From the NCBI GenBank assembly GCA_963755495.1, contig CAVWJS010000006.1, forward strand, positions 1,426,001-1,490,000: a stretch of DNA of 64,000 bases, read 5' to 3'. The notes beneath the pieces are model-generated. The model was not told where the DNA came from, searched no databases, and was given only the letters and a program-made list of their open reading frames with translations. The stretch is from Bog-473 sp963755495 (GTDB lineage Bacteria; Actinomycetota; Acidimicrobiia; Acidimicrobiales; RAAP-2). Positions 54,606 through 63,736 of the stretch are shown here, piece by piece (the stretch's first letter is position 1; each line of letters begins with the position of its first letter). Made by a program: the position numbers and the translations under genes.

Positions 54606-55838
54606 TCAGGATGAGACCACGACACGCGAACCGCAGATCTGAGCTCCGTGGTCGTAGGGCACGAGCCCTTTGAGGGTGACGGTCAGGAATCCGCTACATT
54701 CCGATTTGGGCAACATGCCGACCGTCCCAAAGTGCGCGAAGGTCACGCCGGGGCTGGGCAGAAGGCCGCCCGCGGTGTAGTTGGATACCTTACGCAGGTT
54801 CTTGATGAAGGCCGCTCGGGTCGGATTCTTGCCTGCCAGTTCCAAGCCCTTGATCATGGTCTCAGCTTCCTCATATATCGCCAGGGCACTGGGGTCATTC
54901 GCATAGGAGAACTTTGGTGTGTACTTCTTGAGGTTGGCCAGCATCACCTTCTGAGCGGCGGTGGGGGCGCTTGGGTTGAAGCCGGTCGAAACCGTGTAGG
55001 TACCCTGCAGGGCTTTCGCCACGGCTGGCTGAGTCAAGAGGCTCTCGGGAATGCCGTAATAAAATTCCTTCACCTTGAGACCAGCTTGTTCGAGCGTTTC
55101 GCTCAGAGACACTGTTTGCGTTGGAACCCCGGCATCGATCACGCCGTTGCAACCGGCCGTCTTCATCTGGAGTGCGACGACGGTGAAGTTGGCGCCCGAA
55201 AATGGAAGCGAGTCGTTGTCATAGCAGTTCTTGATTCCGGCCGCTGTGGCTTGTTTTATCAAGGCGTTCTGGTTGTTGATCGCGGCTACAACATTGACCG
55301 AAATGATGGCGAGCTTCGTCACACCGAGCTTTTTCATAAAAGCGATCTCGTTGTTGTACCCGTATGTCACGCCGTTGAGCACGGAGGGCACCCCGAGGTC
55401 GAACATGTTTGTATTGGGCTGTTGGCCCCACTCAGGCCCGTCGGCGCCACCACCGATAACCGGCACCCCTTGCTTTTGCAGATAGACCGAAGCGCCATAG
55501 ACGTACGCGGAGGATTCCATCACCCCGAAAGCTCCGTCGTCCTCGACGAGCTTCTGTGCCGCAAGTTGATTGCCGGCCGCGCTTGATTGGTCATCGGAGG
55601 AGACGAGCTTCAGAGGGTGCCCATGCACGCCACCTTTAGCGTTTTGGGCGTCGAACGCCGCCTCAGCGCCATACATCACCCCGGTTTGCTCCGATGCCCC
55701 CGCGCCCGTTTCGCTGGCGATCAGACCGATCGGGATCGGCGCCGCGCTGGCACCGGCCGGCGCTGTCATGATTGGGCCGACGAGGACGGCTCCGAAGATC
55801 GCGAGTAGCGCACACGAGTAACGCACAGTTCGCTTCAT
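54606..55838 (-). CDS. LivK-type ABC transporter substrate-binding protein
   Basis: The 410-residue protein has a signal peptide (basic start, LLAIFGAVLVGPIMTAPAGA) and a type 1 periplasmic-binding fold of the Peripla_BP_6 group: IPIGLIASETGAGASEQTG, FDAQNAKGGVHGHPLKLVSS, GVPVIGGGADGPEWGQQPN and VSTGFNPSAPTA. It should bind a small organic solute outside the membrane. No permease or ATPase gene is in the window. It is clearly related to the protein at 62187-63437, sharing the DGPEWG-QPN-NMF stretch and C-terminal LP/FAHFG-type region. Confidence 0.92.
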   Translation of the reverse strand: MKRTVRYSCALLAIFGAVLVGPIMTAPAGASAAPIPIGLIASETGAGASEQTGVMYGAEAAFDAQNAKGGVHGHPLKLVSSDDQSSAAGNQLAAQKLVEDDGAFGVMESSAYVYGASVYLQKQGVPVIGGGADGPEWGQQPNTNMFDLGVPSVLNGVTYGYNNEIAFMKKLGVTKLAIISVNVVAAINNQNALIKQATAAGIKNCYDNDSLPFSGANFTVVALQMKTAGCNGVIDAGVPTQTVSLSETLEQAGLKVKEFYYGIPESLLTQPAVAKALQGTYTVSTGFNPSAPTAAQKVMLANLKKYTPKFSYANDPSALAIYEEAETMIKGLELAGKNPTRAAFIKNLRKVSNYTAGGLLPSPGVTFAHFGTVGMLPKSECSGFLTVTLKGLVPYDHGAQICGSRVVVSS

Positions 55839-56458
55839 TTCCCCCCCAATACCTCACGAGTACTTTGGTTGTTGCATGTAGCTTCAGACGCGATGCGCTC
55901 CTCGGCGTTACCAAGTGCGCCGAGGACCCTCGTCAAACTACGATGGTAATCATATTATTCGGCTTGTCAAGTAAGGCGGTGTAGAGCGCACACCTACGTG
56001 GGTCGCGAGATCGTTGCCTGACAGCGGGATGACCGCTACTCACGTCCCCTTGCCATGAAGCTGAAGGGCGCACCGGCTCTCTAACGAGACGACTCGGACT
56101 TGGAGGGCGTAAAACTTCGGGCACCAGTGTCGTAAGCAACAGCCGAGTCACGTGGAGCGGGCGACGAGACGTGATCCATGCCGCCGTGTCGGGCGCTGGC
56201 TTCAGGACAAGGGTGTACGCGGTCGACAGCGACTGGATGACTTGTGTGTAGCGCCTCGAGAAAGCTGATCGCCGGCATCGTTTTTTGCGAAGCAGAGCAC
56301 CGCTCGTACGGCCAGATCTACCTCTCACCTAGGCACGATGCAGCGCGGGATGAACGACCGGGGTTGCTGGTGGGCCAGTGCTGTTGTAGGCCCGGGGTAT
56401 CACCAGCGAGATGTCCTTGTCACCAGCTCGGTGGCCGTCCGGGCCTAACACCCCGGCA
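55839..56458. other. Long intergenic region with promoter of the binding-protein gene
   Basis: Apart from the promoter-like site at 55947-55970 I recognise nothing in these 620 bases. Several short frames exist on both strands but none resembles a known protein. Confidence 0.35.
55947..55970 (-). promoter_or_regulatory. Promoter-like site with TAATNNNATTA palindrome
   Basis: On the minus strand TTGACA (55970-55965) is followed by the palindrome TAATATGATTA (55957-55947), which overlaps the expected -10 area. A similar TAATNNNATTA palindrome lies upstream of the related binding-protein gene at 62187. Both may bind the same regulator. Confidence 0.4.
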
Positions 56459-57253
56459 TTAGTAGGAACGAACGTGGACCGTGTCCAGCTTTTGCCCGCG
56501 CGGCCTTGTGACGACGTACAGGTGCACGTCGGCGATGTCGTCAACCGACTGGCCCGGACTGCCCTCACGCCCCAGAACTCGCGCGAGATAGCCCTGCTCG
56601 GTCCACAACTGGCCGGCGGCCATGGCGCGCTCGGGCTCCCAGGCCCAGTCGGTGGAGCCGTCGCCATCATTGGCGACCCCTTGGACCACGACTGTCACAC
56701 GGATGTCATCCTGCTGGACCTCCGTCATGAGCGTCCTACTGAACGCCTCGAGGGCAGCCTTGCTCGACACGTACATCGACAGCATGGGGAAGGGATCGAG
56801 CGTCGACTCGCTTGAGGTGTTCACGATGTCGCCTTGACCGGCAGCCCGCAAGAGCGGGATGGCAGCCCTGCAGGTGTACACAGGCCCGAGGTAATTGGTG
56901 TGGACCTGTCGCTCAATGTCGAAGTCGCTGAGTTCCTCCACAAGGCAGGGTCGATAGACCCCAGCGTTGTTCACGAGAATGTCAAGCTTCCCGAACCGCT
57001 CTCCAATTTCAGCGAAGGCCTGGCGAACGCTGTCTGGGTCACCGACATCCGTGACGATCGGAACCGCACCTTCAATCAGCTCGGCTTCCGCTACCAACCG
57101 CTCCTTGCCCCGGGCGAGCATCACGACCTGCGCACCCTCGGTGGCAAAACGTCGCGCTACGGCTCGGCCCGAGCCGCTCGTCGACCCGGTGACGACTGCG
57201 ATCTTGCCTGAAAGTGCGCCCATCGTCTGCTCGCTATCCATGGTCATCGTCAT
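56459..57253 (-). CDS. SDR-family oxidoreductase
   Basis: From ATG 57253 (AAGACGGGA upstream; frame open to 57400) the product has about 264 residues. It has IAVVTGSTSGSGRAVARRF, VVMLARGKER suggesting NADP(H), LVNNAGVYRP, VNTSSESTLDP with the catalytic Ser, and MYVSSKAALEAFSR with Tyr and Lys. The C-terminal region is atypical for SDRs: it ends in LDTVHVRSY rather than the usual VDGG segment. It may be cotranscribed with the small frame upstream. Confidence 0.87.
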   Translation of the reverse strand: MTMTMDSEQTMGALSGKIAVVTGSTSGSGRAVARRFATEGAQVVMLARGKERLVAEAELIEGAVPIVTDVGDPDSVRQAFAEIGERFGKLDILVNNAGVYRPCLVEELSDFDIERQVHTNYLGPVYTCRAAIPLLRAAGQGDIVNTSSESTLDPFPMLSMYVSSKAALEAFSRTLMTEVQQDDIRVTVVVQGVANDGDGSTDWAWEPERAMAAGQLWTEQGYLARVLGREGSPGQSVDDIADVHLYVVTRPRGQKLDTVHVRSY

Positions 57254-57315
57254 TCCCGTCTTTCGTCCAGTTGTGTTGGCGATTTTGCGAGCGTTGCCTG
57301 GCGGCCGCACCCATG

Positions 57316-57546
57316 TCAAACTTGCGTCGCGCGTTCCGTCTCGCCATCGGCATCGGCATCGGCATCGGCGTCGCAAACCTTGGAGATGGCCTGTGTCCAC
57401 GAAGTGGAGCCTTTCGTAAAATCATCAATCAAGTCGAGAGACCTATTGTGACCGTCTGTCCACACTTGTCCGCTAAGACTTTCCCACACGCACTCCGAAG
57501 TAAACGACCCATGGGTATGCGGTTTCTTCCCTTCCAAGGTCTCCAT
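57316..57546 (-). CDS. Small acidic hypothetical protein with Asp-Ala repeat
   Basis: ATG 57546 has AAGGAAG seven bases upstream. The 76-residue frame includes SECVWESLSGQVWTDG and LDLIDDFTKGSTSWTQA, then a DADADADAD run encoded by a hexanucleotide repeat (57341-57371 region), and ends 62 bases before the SDR start. I do not recognise a family. The ribosome site and position before the SDR argue that it is translated. Confidence 0.45.
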   Translation of the reverse strand: METLEGKKPHTHGSFTSECVWESLSGQVWTDGHNRSLDLIDDFTKGSTSWTQAISKVCDADADADADGETERATQV

Positions 57547-57866
57547 AATGGACTTCCTTTTGGAGGACGTGCCCCCTGTGATAGGCGACGGTCATAGCGG
57601 AGCGAAGCACCGCAAAGTTCAACTGAACCATGCTCAAGGAGTGGGGTTGTGCGGTCCGTCCCCTCCGCCTCAGAAACTAGGTCTGGAGACACACTTTTAA
57701 GTCCTTCTGGCATCTCGACAATCATCAGTGCCGTCGCCGATGGTCTTCGCCGTCGACTCGGCCTACTGCGGTGCCGATGCTCATTCTCGACTCTTAACCC
57801 CTGGAGCTAGTCGCTCGGCGATCATCATCCGCGTTCTCGAAACGGGTCTCGAGCGGAGGCGGACAT
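57547..57866. other. Intergenic region, nothing recognised
   Basis: About 320 bases between the small acidic protein and the stop of the VOC gene. No feature is recognised. Confidence 0.35.
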
Positions 57867-58286
57867 TTATGGCTCCACGGTCAGCCGCTCCATCACTTCG
57901 AGCAAATGTCCCTCCGGATCAGCGAAGAAACCGATCCGCATTCGATTCGCGCCCACTTCGACCAAGCTGATCGCCGCCACGATTGAGCCTCCGGCGTCGA
58001 GCACGCGCTCTTGGCACCCGTCGACGTCATCGGTGTAGAAGGCGGTGATACCTCCGCCAAGATTGGACGGCGACGGTTCCCCCAGGTAGGTGAGAAGGAC
58101 CAGATCGAGAGCGCCTTCCCCGGTACGAAAGATTGCTTCTTCGATTGGCCGACCCCCAATGTCACCCTGCAACAGCTCGGGTTGGCGATAGCCGCATACG
58201 GCGCTGTAAAACGCCACCTGTTTCGCTAGGTCACGCACCACGATTTTCGCAAATGCGAACGCGGCACCTCCGCGAGCTTCGATCAT
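57867..58286 (-). CDS. VOC-family (glyoxalase/bleomycin-resistance fold) protein
   Basis: From ATG 58286 (AAGGGAG six bases upstream; frame open to 58331) the product has about 139 residues. The two beta-alpha-beta-beta-beta modules are visible: AFAKIVVRDLAKQVAFYSAV in the first and ITAFYTDDVDGCQERVLDAG with MRIGFFADPEGHLLEVME in the second. The late Glu is a likely metal ligand. The protein could be an isomerase, dioxygenase or binding protein; nothing decides. It follows the amidohydrolase gene by about 100 bases on the same strand. Confidence 0.85.
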   Translation of the reverse strand: MIEARGGAAFAFAKIVVRDLAKQVAFYSAVCGYRQPELLQGDIGGRPIEEAIFRTGEGALDLVLLTYLGEPSPSNLGGGITAFYTDDVDGCQERVLDAGGSIVAAISLVEVGANRMRIGFFADPEGHLLEVMERLTVEP

Positions 58287-58386
58287 GCTGTTGCTCCCTT
58301 GTTCACAGCCATTCTCTTTCTCACTGCCCACGTCGAGGCAGAAGGCGGCGCCACGACAACAACTACCCCCAACCGCCAGAGCGGGC

Positions 58387-60132
58387 CTACTTCGTGGAGC
58401 CAGCTAACTCATCGGCGGGCGCGCCAGGAGCGATGAACTGGCCTGGGAAGCGCCCCGTCACTGCTCCATGGTCGAAGGTCGCCACGCCGTTGACCAGCGT
58501 CAGGCGCATCGGGGCCGGGGCGCGGGTGTAGCGATAGGTGCGGCCGCCCTCGCCGTCGGGAACGTCCCACACCTTTTCTTCAGGTCGGCGCTCGATTTCG
58601 CTCAGATTGAAGACAGTGAGGTCGGCAACATAACCCTCCTTGAGTACTCCGCGCTCGCGCAAACTGAAAAAGTCCGCCAGCTTGCCCGTCAGGCTGTGCA
58701 CCGCTTCCTCGATTGTCACAAGCTGGTGGTCGCGGACGTAGTGGGTCAACAAGAGCACGTTGTCCCCGGCTCCGCAGAACAGCTGACCGTGCGCGCCTGC
58801 GTCCGAAGTGTTCCCTACCGATCGAGGGTCTTTGATCAGACGGACGACGACGTCTTCGTCCACCTCCTGAGAGCGCTTGAGGACCAGGGAACCGACTCCG
58901 TTCGCCAGCAAGTATTCGGCCAGGGCATCGGAGGGATGCTCGATCCCGGTCGAGGCCATGAAATCCGCCAAGGTGGTCCCCGTAGCGGTGTAACCCGTTT
59001 CGCTCTCGCGGAAGGTCAGTGCGCTGGGATTGTTGAGATAGGAGTGAGGGAGTTGGTTATCCCATGACTTGCGAGCCCGCTCACGCCAGGCCGAATCGGC
59101 GAGCATCCCCAGTTTTGCCACTTCGCCCTCGGCGTTGACCATCTCTTGCCAAACCGGGTTGCCGTTCTGGCTGAAGACAAGGCTCGAAATGAAGTTCATC
59201 ATCGAGGTGGGCGCGATGTGGTGGTAGCCCGTCCAAAAATCGCGGTCCTCGGCCTTGAAGCGCTCGTGCATTGCCTCTAATTCGGGCCGGATGGCAGCCT
59301 GGAACTTGAAGGGCGGAAGCCCCACCCAGTTCATCCGGACGCCGGCCTCGACGGCGATAGCACCCAGGCGCTCCACGGTGGCCGCGGCGGTGTAGCGCAT
59401 GAAGATGTCGGTGATGACCTCCAACGTGGCTCCGGTGTAACGACCGAGCACGTTCAACAAGCCTCGTAGCTCCGCGTCGTCCGCCAGCTGGCTCGGGAGC
59501 GGGCGCTCGTGCCGGTCATAATCGAAGAAGTTGGTCGACAACCCCATGGCGCCGGCCGCCAGGGCATCATCGAGCAACGTGGCCATCTCTGCAATTTCTT
59601 CGGCCGTGGCAAGTCGCTCCCATGCGTCGAGACCCATGACCGCCAGTCGAAGCGCGATGTGTCCACAGAAGGTGCCGAAGTTCAACGGGGTGCGTACATT
59701 GCGTTCCATGGACGCCCTGTACTCGCTCCAGCGCCGCCAGTCCCAAGGCAGCATGTCCCGCTGGGGGGCAGCAGGAATGTCCTCGAAGTAGTTGAAAATG
59801 CCGATCATCTCCTCTCGCACACTTGGATCCGCGTGGGCAGGCGCGAGAGAGAAGCCGCAGTTGCCATTGATCGAGGTGGTAACGCCGTAGGCGCTGAAGG
59901 GCTCCATAAGAGGTGCCCACCAGACGCCCGCATCCCAGTGATTGTGCTGTTCGATGAAACCGGGGGTTACGAAGCATCCAGAGGCGTCGATGACCCGTTC
60001 GCCCCCCTCGACCTCCAGAACAGGCGCGATCTGTGCGATTCGACCGTGCCGGACCCGCAGGTCGCCGCGGAACCCGGGAGCACCCGTTCCGTCCACGATC
60101 GTGCCGTTTTTAATGAGGTACTGGACTTCCAT
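58387..60132 (-). CDS. N-acyl-D-amino-acid deacylase family amidohydrolase
   Basis: From ATG 60132 (AGGAGG five bases upstream; frame open to 60222) the product has about 581 residues. It has the urease-like opening YLIKNGTIVDGTGAPGFRGD, GRIAQI, VIDASGCFVTPGFIEQHNHW with a HxH metal pair, TSINGNCGFSLAP, and later the catalytic region SDAGAHGQLFCGAGD with an essential Asp. D-aminoacylases remove acyl groups from N-acyl-D-amino acids; many relatives act on other amides or hydantoin-like substrates. It is probably cotranscribed with the VOC gene. Confidence 0.9.
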   Translation of the reverse strand: MEVQYLIKNGTIVDGTGAPGFRGDLRVRHGRIAQIAPVLEVEGGERVIDASGCFVTPGFIEQHNHWDAGVWWAPLMEPFSAYGVTTSINGNCGFSLAPAHADPSVREEMIGIFNYFEDIPAAPQRDMLPWDWRRWSEYRASMERNVRTPLNFGTFCGHIALRLAVMGLDAWERLATAEEIAEMATLLDDALAAGAMGLSTNFFDYDRHERPLPSQLADDAELRGLLNVLGRYTGATLEVITDIFMRYTAAATVERLGAIAVEAGVRMNWVGLPPFKFQAAIRPELEAMHERFKAEDRDFWTGYHHIAPTSMMNFISSLVFSQNGNPVWQEMVNAEGEVAKLGMLADSAWRERARKSWDNQLPHSYLNNPSALTFRESETGYTATGTTLADFMASTGIEHPSDALAEYLLANGVGSLVLKRSQEVDEDVVVRLIKDPRSVGNTSDAGAHGQLFCGAGDNVLLLTHYVRDHQLVTIEEAVHSLTGKLADFFSLRERGVLKEGYVADLTVFNLSEIERRPEEKVWDVPDGEGGRTYRYTRAPAPMRLTLVNGVATFDHGAVTGRFPGQFIAPGAPADELAGSTK

Positions 60133-60316
60133 GGGTCCTCCTGAAATGCAATCCTCTTGCGCAATGTGATGGTGAGCACCGGCCAAAAAAGGTCGAAAGC
60201 GATCGACCTTTTTCGTTCTCACAGTATCCGTCGTGACGTCAATTTCGAATGGCCCATCCGCGTGACCAGTTCAGATGGTCCTGAACTCATGCCGATTCTC
60301 GGTCCCTAATGGTTAG

Positions 60317-60334
60317 CCCAGACCTTTCAGTAAC
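60317..60334. repeat. Left terminal inverted repeat of the IS1380 element
   Basis: CCCAGACCTTTCAGTAAC; matches the complement of 61953-61970 exactly. Confidence 0.95.
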
Positions 60335-60517
60335 TCTCATCTGATCGGATTTGGTGGCTACCCGAAGACACGTCGCCTTCGTGATCGGACATCGAAGCGT
60401 CTCGAGGGGCGTGGCGGGTGCTGCGAAAGTCTTTCGGACCAGCGCGGCGCGTCGCGCACCGCTTCGAGGGCGTGCTCGTAGAAGGCGACGACTCGGGAAG
60501 TGTCCGCAACGGTGGGT

Positions 60518-61852
60518 TCAGGTGACAGTCGCCCACGAGGGCAGCCGCCCGAAGGCGTCGACGAGGTCGTCAGCCCACGGCCAACCCGAAGCGATGCGCA
60601 CGCTCTTGCGCCGGGCTGAGGAGACCAAGAGCCCGGCTGCGTGCAAGAGCGTGTAGCGCAACCGCTTGGGCTCGGCTTTGGCCAGCTCGCCGTCGAGGCA
60701 GAGCTTCTTCGTCCAGGCCAACAGGTCACACGCGATCAACACGGTGGCCAGCCAGGCGGCGTTGATGGCGAAGCTGTGGCTGGGCAGGTTGGCCAGCCCG
60801 GTGTCTTTGGCGTCGCGAATGGCGCACTCGATTCGACCCCGTCCACGGAACAGCGCTTCGAGGTACGCGATGTCTTTGTCGGCCAGATCGGTGACGAAGA
60901 CCTGGTAGCGATAGCCGTCCACGTCGGTGAAGTTGAGCTGGGCCCCGGGATGGGGCAGCTCACGCCGGGCGATCATGCGCGTGCCCGCAGGCCACCTCGA
61001 CAGGTCGACCAGGTCGGTGACCTCGGCCACCTGGCCTGTTTCTAACTCCTCGGTCCCGTCCGAAGAGATGGCAGTTTTCCAGCGTCTTTTGGGCACTGTG
61101 GTCACCACCTGGGCCAAGAGAGTCCTCATGGCCACGCCACCGATGAAACGGACGCCTTTGTCCGCGCAGGCCTGCGCCAGCCCGTGGCTGGTGCCGCCCG
61201 AGTCGGTGCGCACGATGATCTCGTGGTCGGCCGGATCGACGGGCAGCTGGGCCAAGGAGGCCTCGAGGACGACGATATGGTCCGCCGCCGTGCCCGAGCC
61301 CGCGTTGCCCCGGCGCAACAATGCGGCCAGGGCCTCGCCGGTGGCGTCGAGATAGGCGACGAGGGGATAGAAGCCGAAGCCCCGTTTATAGGTGGCGGTG
61401 GCCTCCTCCTTCTCTGAATGGGCGTCGATCAAGGTGCCGTCGATGTCGATCACGTAGAAGCCCGGGTCCATCCCGGCCGCCCAGGCGGCTCGGCGAGCCC
61501 CGGCTCGTGCCGCGGCGATGCGCGCCAAGGCGTCGTCGTCGATGGCCTCGAGGGTCCGCCACGCCGTCGGCACCGACGCCACTTCGCCGAAGAGGTCGGG
61601 TTGATCAGAGAGCACCCGCAGATCGCTGATGGTCGTGGCGCCATCGGCCAGGGCGACGGCCAGGTCCACCAGCACCTCGCCCCGGTCATGGCCGCGTCGG
61701 CGCTGCTTGGTCGGAGCCATGGCTTCGGACAGCCGCTCGGTCAAAGAGAGATCGTCGGCCAGCTCACAGAGCAGCCGGGCGCCGACATGGGCCACCACAC
61801 CCTCGCCGCCGGTGGTCACCGTGAGCCGGGGTCGACGCGCTGTACGCTTCAT
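60518..61852 (-). CDS. IS1380-family transposase
   Basis: The 444-residue DDE transposase matches IS1380: LSLTERLSEAMAPTKQRRRG near the N-terminus, the first Asp in YVIDIDGTLIDAHSEKE, GFGFYPLVAYLDATGEALA, the second Asp in IIVRTDSGGTSHGLA, and the Glu region in RGRGRIECAIRDAKDTGLAN. It cuts and pastes the surrounding element. The frame is complete and undamaged, unlike several neighbouring genes. Confidence 0.95.
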   Translation of the reverse strand: MKRTARRPRLTVTTGGEGVVAHVGARLLCELADDLSLTERLSEAMAPTKQRRRGHDRGEVLVDLAVALADGATTISDLRVLSDQPDLFGEVASVPTAWRTLEAIDDDALARIAAARAGARRAAWAAGMDPGFYVIDIDGTLIDAHSEKEEATATYKRGFGFYPLVAYLDATGEALAALLRRGNAGSGTAADHIVVLEASLAQLPVDPADHEIIVRTDSGGTSHGLAQACADKGVRFIGGVAMRTLLAQVVTTVPKRRWKTAISSDGTEELETGQVAEVTDLVDLSRWPAGTRMIARRELPHPGAQLNFTDVDGYRYQVFVTDLADKDIAYLEALFRGRGRIECAIRDAKDTGLANLPSHSFAINAAWLATVLIACDLLAWTKKLCLDGELAKAEPKRLRYTLLHAAGLLVSSARRKSVRIASGWPWADDLVDAFGRLPSWATVT

Positions 61853-61952
61853 CTTGGAAGTGCCCTTCTCTTTGGCTACTTGTTGCTTCGCAACTCCAAG
61901 TTTCCCAGAGCAGAAGGGCTTTTCCCGCGTCTTTACATCGAATCAGATCCGT

Positions 61953-61970
61953 GTTACTGAAAGGTCTGGG
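61953..61970. repeat. Right terminal inverted repeat of the IS1380 element
   Basis: GTTACTGAAAGGTCTGGG; the exact complement of the left end, followed by the TTAG duplication. Confidence 0.95.
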
Positions 61971-62124
61971 TTAGGGGACGCGGGAGCGACACCACGGTCT
62001 CTGTTTCTCGACTCTGTCGGTATTACTACGGCCTCTCGCCGATGTCGAGAGGCCACTCATGCGGCGACGAGTTGTTGCGCGAGGCTTGACGCCGACTTGA
62101 CCACCTTGTACGTTACATCACCAG

Positions 62125-62169
62125 TAATACTATTATTGTGGCATTTGAATAAGGAGACCTATGTCTCCT
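62125..62169 (+). promoter_or_regulatory. Palindrome and leader hairpin before second binding-protein gene
   Basis: TAATACTATTA (62125-62135) is a perfect palindrome around one base and fits the TAATNNNATTA pattern seen before the related gene. AGGAGAC (62152-62158) and GTCTCCT (62163-62169) form a 7-bp hairpin whose 5' arm is itself a ribosome-site-like sequence before an out-of-frame ATG at 62161. The true ribosome site AGGGGGG follows. Confidence 0.4.
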
Positions 62170-62186
62170 CTAGGGGGGTTTCGTCA

Positions 62187-63437
62187 ATGTGGACCGGTGG
62201 TCGAGCGTTGCGTTTGGGAGCAGCCGTCTTTTGTCTGGCGGGAGTTCTCGTCGGCGTATCTGGGGGTGCCGCTTCGGCGGCCAAGGCTCCGATCGTCATC
62301 GGAATGATCACCGATGAAACCGGTGGCGCAGCATCGAGCTACGTCGACGCACAGGACGGGGCGATCGCCCGCATCAACGCCCAGAACGCGGCAGGCGGGG
62401 TGGACGGGCACAAGCTCGTGCTCGACATCGAAGACGACCAGTCCACGCCGTCGGGCAACCTCGAGGCGGCCCAAACCTTGGTCCAGGACAAGCACGTCTT
62501 CGGGATCATCAGTATCTCTTCGTCCACCTTCGGTGGCGCCTCGTACATGCAGAAAGCGGGTATCCCGGTCATCGGTTTCGATCAAGACGGCCCCGAGTGG
62601 GGCGAGCAGCCGAACAGCAACATGTTCAGCGTGGCCGGCATCCTGAACGGTCCGATCGGCGGGAAGATCTACACCTACAACAGCAGCGGGGCAACCATGA
62701 AGGCTGAGCACGTGACCAAGTTGGCCACCGTGGTGGCCAACGTCCCGACCGCCATTCAGGCCGCCGATGGCCTCTTTTCTTCCGTGAAGCCTTTCGGCGT
62801 CAGCAAGTGCCTGGACGATGTCGTGCCGCTGAGCCAGGTGAACTACACGACCTTCGCCCTGCAGATGAAGCAGCTCGGCTGCAACGGCATCGATGTTCTC
62901 CAAGGAGTGGCCGCCTGTATCGGCGTGCAGACCGCCCTCAAGCAGGCGGGGCTCAACCACGTGGCCGATACCTGCGCCACAGGCTATGACCAAGCCATCC
63001 TCGACCAGCCGTCGGCGCTGGCCGCCATGCAAGGTACGTATTCGTCGGCGTTGGTCAACGTTCTGGGCAATCACCTCAGTGCCCCGGTCAAGCTGCTCCT
63101 CAGCAACATGAAGAAGTACTCGACGTGGCCCGGAGGCATCCCCAGCGAAGAGCTCCTCTATGCCTACGAGTCGGCTGCGCTCATGATCAAGGGACTCCAG
63201 CTAGCCGGTCCGAACCCCACCGATAAGACGTTCATCTCCAAGCTGCGCAACCTCAGCGGTTGGACCGCAGAGGGACTGCAAGCGGCACCCGGGGAGGATT
63301 TCCAGCACTTCGGCACCCTGGCCGGTGTGCCGAAGAAAGCCTGCGGACAGATCCTCGAGCTGAAGGGCAAGTCGTACATTCCGGCGCTCGGCGGCAAGCC
63401 AATATGTGGAACCTTGGTTGCCACGGGAACCAGTTAG
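62187..63437 (+). CDS. LivK-type ABC transporter substrate-binding protein
   Basis: ATG 62187 follows AGGGGGG by about 8 bases; the open frame extends to 61629 but that part runs through the IS end and is not protein. The roughly 416-residue product has a signal peptide (basic start, LGAAVFCLAGVLVGVSGGAA) and a type 1 binding-protein fold: IVIGMITDETGGAASSY, INAQNAAGGVDGHKLVLDIE, GIPVIGFDQDGPEWGEQPN. It is a paralogue of the protein at 54606-55838. The IS1380 element ends 216 bases upstream and may have cut off older upstream regulation. An amidohydrolase gene follows on the same strand. Confidence 0.92.
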   Translation: MWTGGRALRLGAAVFCLAGVLVGVSGGAASAAKAPIVIGMITDETGGAASSYVDAQDGAIARINAQNAAGGVDGHKLVLDIEDDQSTPSGNLEAAQTLVQDKHVFGIISISSSTFGGASYMQKAGIPVIGFDQDGPEWGEQPNSNMFSVAGILNGPIGGKIYTYNSSGATMKAEHVTKLATVVANVPTAIQAADGLFSSVKPFGVSKCLDDVVPLSQVNYTTFALQMKQLGCNGIDVLQGVAACIGVQTALKQAGLNHVADTCATGYDQAILDQPSALAAMQGTYSSALVNVLGNHLSAPVKLLLSNMKKYSTWPGGIPSEELLYAYESAALMIKGLQLAGPNPTDKTFISKLRNLSGWTAEGLQAAPGEDFQHFGTLAGVPKKACGQILELKGKSYIPALGGKPICGTLVATGTS

Positions 63438-63645
63438 CAGCGCAGCGCGACATGGCTGCCTCATGCACCTTCGTGACGAACCCGAACTCGCTTTCAGGCC
63501 TGGGTTCGGAGAGGACGCCCCTTAAGCAGGCCCAAAACACCATTTCGCAGCTCAAAGGTCCTTACCTGGGTGGTAAGAATCCCGTCCAGCCTGGTTCGAG
63601 AGCTACGGCATCTGGATTGGTCTTCATCGGATGCTTGAGAGACAT

Positions 63646-63673
63646 TTGCCGGCACTCCGATTTGCTTTACAAT
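63646..63673 (+). promoter_or_regulatory. Putative promoter of the last amidohydrolase gene
   Basis: TTGCCG (63646-63651) and TACAAT (63668-63673) are separated by 16 bases and lie about 64 bases before the ATG at 63737. The remaining bases between 63438 and 63736 show no gene. Confidence 0.5.
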
Positions 63674-63736
63674 TCGTATGGGTAGATTTGAAAAGGCTGT
63701 GGAAAACAGGCCTCGTCGCGAAGGAGAGTAACGATC

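Larger units (their letters stand above)
60317..61970 (-). mobile_element. IS1380-family insertion sequence, complete
   Basis: The 1,654-bp element has imperfect terminal inverted repeats, of which the outer 18 bases (CCCAGACCTTTCAGTAAC and its complement) are identical and 29 of the first 34 match. TTAG directly flanks both ends (60313-60316 and 61971-61974) as a 4-base target duplication, typical for IS1380. The single transposase gene is intact, so the element is probably recent and active. Confidence 0.95.

Noticed and set aside
61629..62186. Open frame extending the second binding protein by 186 residues upstream
   Set aside because: This part overlaps the transposase gene in antisense and the IS end. 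The signal peptide and ribosome site place the start at 62187.
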